In this document: piece after piece, positions 62,983 to 64,000 of the stretch | Position numbering within the stretch: the stretch's first letter is position 1 | Layout of the letters: the number at the start of each line of letters is the position of its first letter | Assembly: GCA_009779755.1 (NCBI GenBank) | Contig: WRDO01000004.1 | Span: 62,001-126,000, forward strand | Direction: 5' to 3' | DNA: 64,000 nt | Source of the DNA: Defluviitaleaceae bacterium | Lineage (GTDB): Bacteria > Bacillota > Clostridia > Lachnospirales > WQUN01 | Position numbers and translations under genes: made by a program | The notes under the pieces: generated by a model | Told to the model about the DNA's origin: nothing | Database searches by the model: none | The model's input: the letters and a program-made list of their open reading frames with translations, nothing else

Positions 62983-63002
62983 ATTGTGTTATTGCGATAC
63001 GC

Positions 63003-63998
63003 CTATATTAAACTTTTTAATTCCCCAAGCATATCCCATATCTGTTCCGGCGAAACGCCGACAGCATTGATGTTTATTATAATGCCATCGAAAAGAACGC
63101 TGAAGTACATTTGTCCGCCATCTCTCCCTTGTCTCCCTTGAATTACCCGCGCTTGTATAACTTCAAGCGTAATTTCGTCCGCTCGGAACACAGGGCCATG
63201 TACATATTCGCGCAGTTCCTCCGGCACAGATTCAAAGAGCGGTATCGAATACAACGACATATCGTATTTTTCATGTTCCGCCGGGGAAACAATCCGCTTA
63301 AAATCATCGCTCGTCGCTTTTGAAACGCGCCAGTCGAAACTGTTGAGCCCGTCAGTCCACAGAACGGAAAGGCCGTTGTAATCTTGGTTGATGAACCTTT
63401 GCGCTGATTCAAAGTTAAACCTTGACGGGACGTTATTTGGCAGATACACGCCGAAGTCAGGGTCGGAATAGGCTTCGGCAAGCGACAGCCGTTCATTGCG
63501 CAATTCGGGAATGACAGGGTTATCAAGAACGCTCAAATCCGCTGCGCCGTTACTGATTATTGCGTTGACAAGCCCGGTAAGGCGATTAATCCCGCGTTCG
63601 CCCGTTGCGCTGTCATGCAGGGATATTTTATACGCAATATCGCCTATCATAAACGAAGCATGGTACATCGCGGTATTGTCCTGCCCGTAGTCAAACATTC
63701 CGGCTGTTACATCAACACCGCGGACTTCCGATGTAACCGGTTCCGGATTATTATATATAACGTCCTCCGCGATACTGCCGCGGGCTATTCGGATGACCGT
63801 AAGCCCGTAAAATTGATTATAGACTGCTATGTTACCGTCAGCCGACAATTCATGTATTACTACATCAAACAATAAACCGTCGCCGGAATAATTCGCAGTT
63901 GCCTCCACACCGCCGGGGAAAATTTCCGACAGGTTTGGCAACACGGCTTCAAGCTGCGATTCGGTTAAGCTGTACCAAAAATGCCCCGGAATAAGGAT
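63003..63998 (-). CDS. Unknown protein, 5' end outside window
   Basis: The frame stays open to the right edge of the window, so the N-terminus is missing; a GTG at 63944 need not be the start. At least 331 residues are visible. No membrane helix or lipobox lies within the visible part. It is mixed alpha/beta, with a repeat-like pair of stretches in which Tyr/Asp-rich segments precede helical ends (SLHDSATG...GLVNAII and VLFDGIIININAVG...LGELKSLI). That spacing resembles a DUF4367-like or other secreted-protein duplication, but I cannot assign it. It shares the terminator with mnmA. Confidence 0.7.
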   Translation of the reverse strand: MLIPGHFWYSLTESQLEAVLPNLSEIFPGGVEATANYSGDGLLFDVVIHELSADGNIAVYNQFYGLTVIRIARGSIAEDVIYNNPEPVTSEVRGVDVTAGMFDYGQDNTAMYHASFMIGDIAYKISLHDSATGERGINRLTGLVNAIISNGAADLSVLDNPVIPELRNERLSLAEAYSDPDFGVYLPNNVPSRFNFESAQRFINQDYNGLSVLWTDGLNSFDWRVSKATSDDFKRIVSPAEHEKYDMSLYSIPLFESVPEELREYVHGPVFRADEITLEVIQARVIQGRQGRDGGQMYFSVLFDGIIININAVGVSPEQIWDMLGELKSLI

Positions 63999-64000
63999 GC

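Noticed and set aside
1..64000. tRNA, rRNA, riboswitch or CRISPR features
   Set aside because: No cloverleaf, conserved rRNA block, riboswitch core or spaced repeat array was recognised in the intergenic regions, all of which are short.

Overview
The window reads as chromosome from an uncultured, endospore-forming, polysaccharide-degrading Bacillota, most likely class Clostridia. The main clues are a spoIVA homologue, a CotH-family protein, GH10 xylanases, carbohydrate ABC importers without their own ATPase, L-rhamnose catabolism genes, strong AGGAGG-type ribosome binding sites, sigma-A-type promoters and frequent TTG/GTG starts. No rRNA, tRNA or CRISPR was seen, and no gene-free stretch exceeds about 250 bases. 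Hand-indexed sites (promoters, hairpins) may be off by 1-2 bases.

Region 1 (1-12.8 kb, + strand) is a tight operon. It holds a truncated FtsX/MacB-type permease, a creatininase-family protein, a Gfo/Idh/MocA oxidoreductase, a PIG-L deacetylase and three right-handed beta-helix proteins. Two of these are full-length paralogues, one cytoplasmic and one exported with an InlB-type repeat. This looks like an uncharacterised glycan-processing cluster. Region 2 (12.8-16.4 kb) is a small accessory island: an AlbA_2/HATPase/winged-helix protein, a large serine recombinase and a small SHOCT-like protein.

Region 3 (16.4-42.1 kb) is the hemicellulose section. It contains a CotH protein, a cytoplasmic GH10 xylanase, a carbohydrate-binding lipoprotein, and an 18-kb minus-strand run with three substrate-binding proteins and six permeases. 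That run also encloses a DUF5696 lipoprotein, a Yip1-type membrane protein and an NHL/TPR protein. On the opposite strand, a secreted CBM22-GH10 xylanase is translationally coupled to L-rhamnose isomerase and a FucA-like aldolase.

Region 4 (42.1-52.5 kb, minus) is the most unusual. One promoter drives E2, E3 and a fused E1-alpha/beta of a 2-oxoacid or acetoin-type dehydrogenase complex. These are followed by an SDR with an extra N-terminal segment, a PHP-domain protein, a sorbose-1-phosphate-reductase-like dehydrogenase and a single-chain fusion of lipoate-protein ligase with lipoyl synthase. The complex, its cofactor synthesis and dedicated dehydrogenases thus form one coupled unit whose substrate is not obvious.

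Region 5 (52.6-64 kb) is mostly housekeeping: a C-terminally short spoIVA, asnA, a tandem aldolase with a dead second domain, rhamnulokinase, a nucleoid-associated protein coupled to a tiny acidic protein, ychF, a cyclase-family hydrolase, obg, mnmA and a partial unknown gene.
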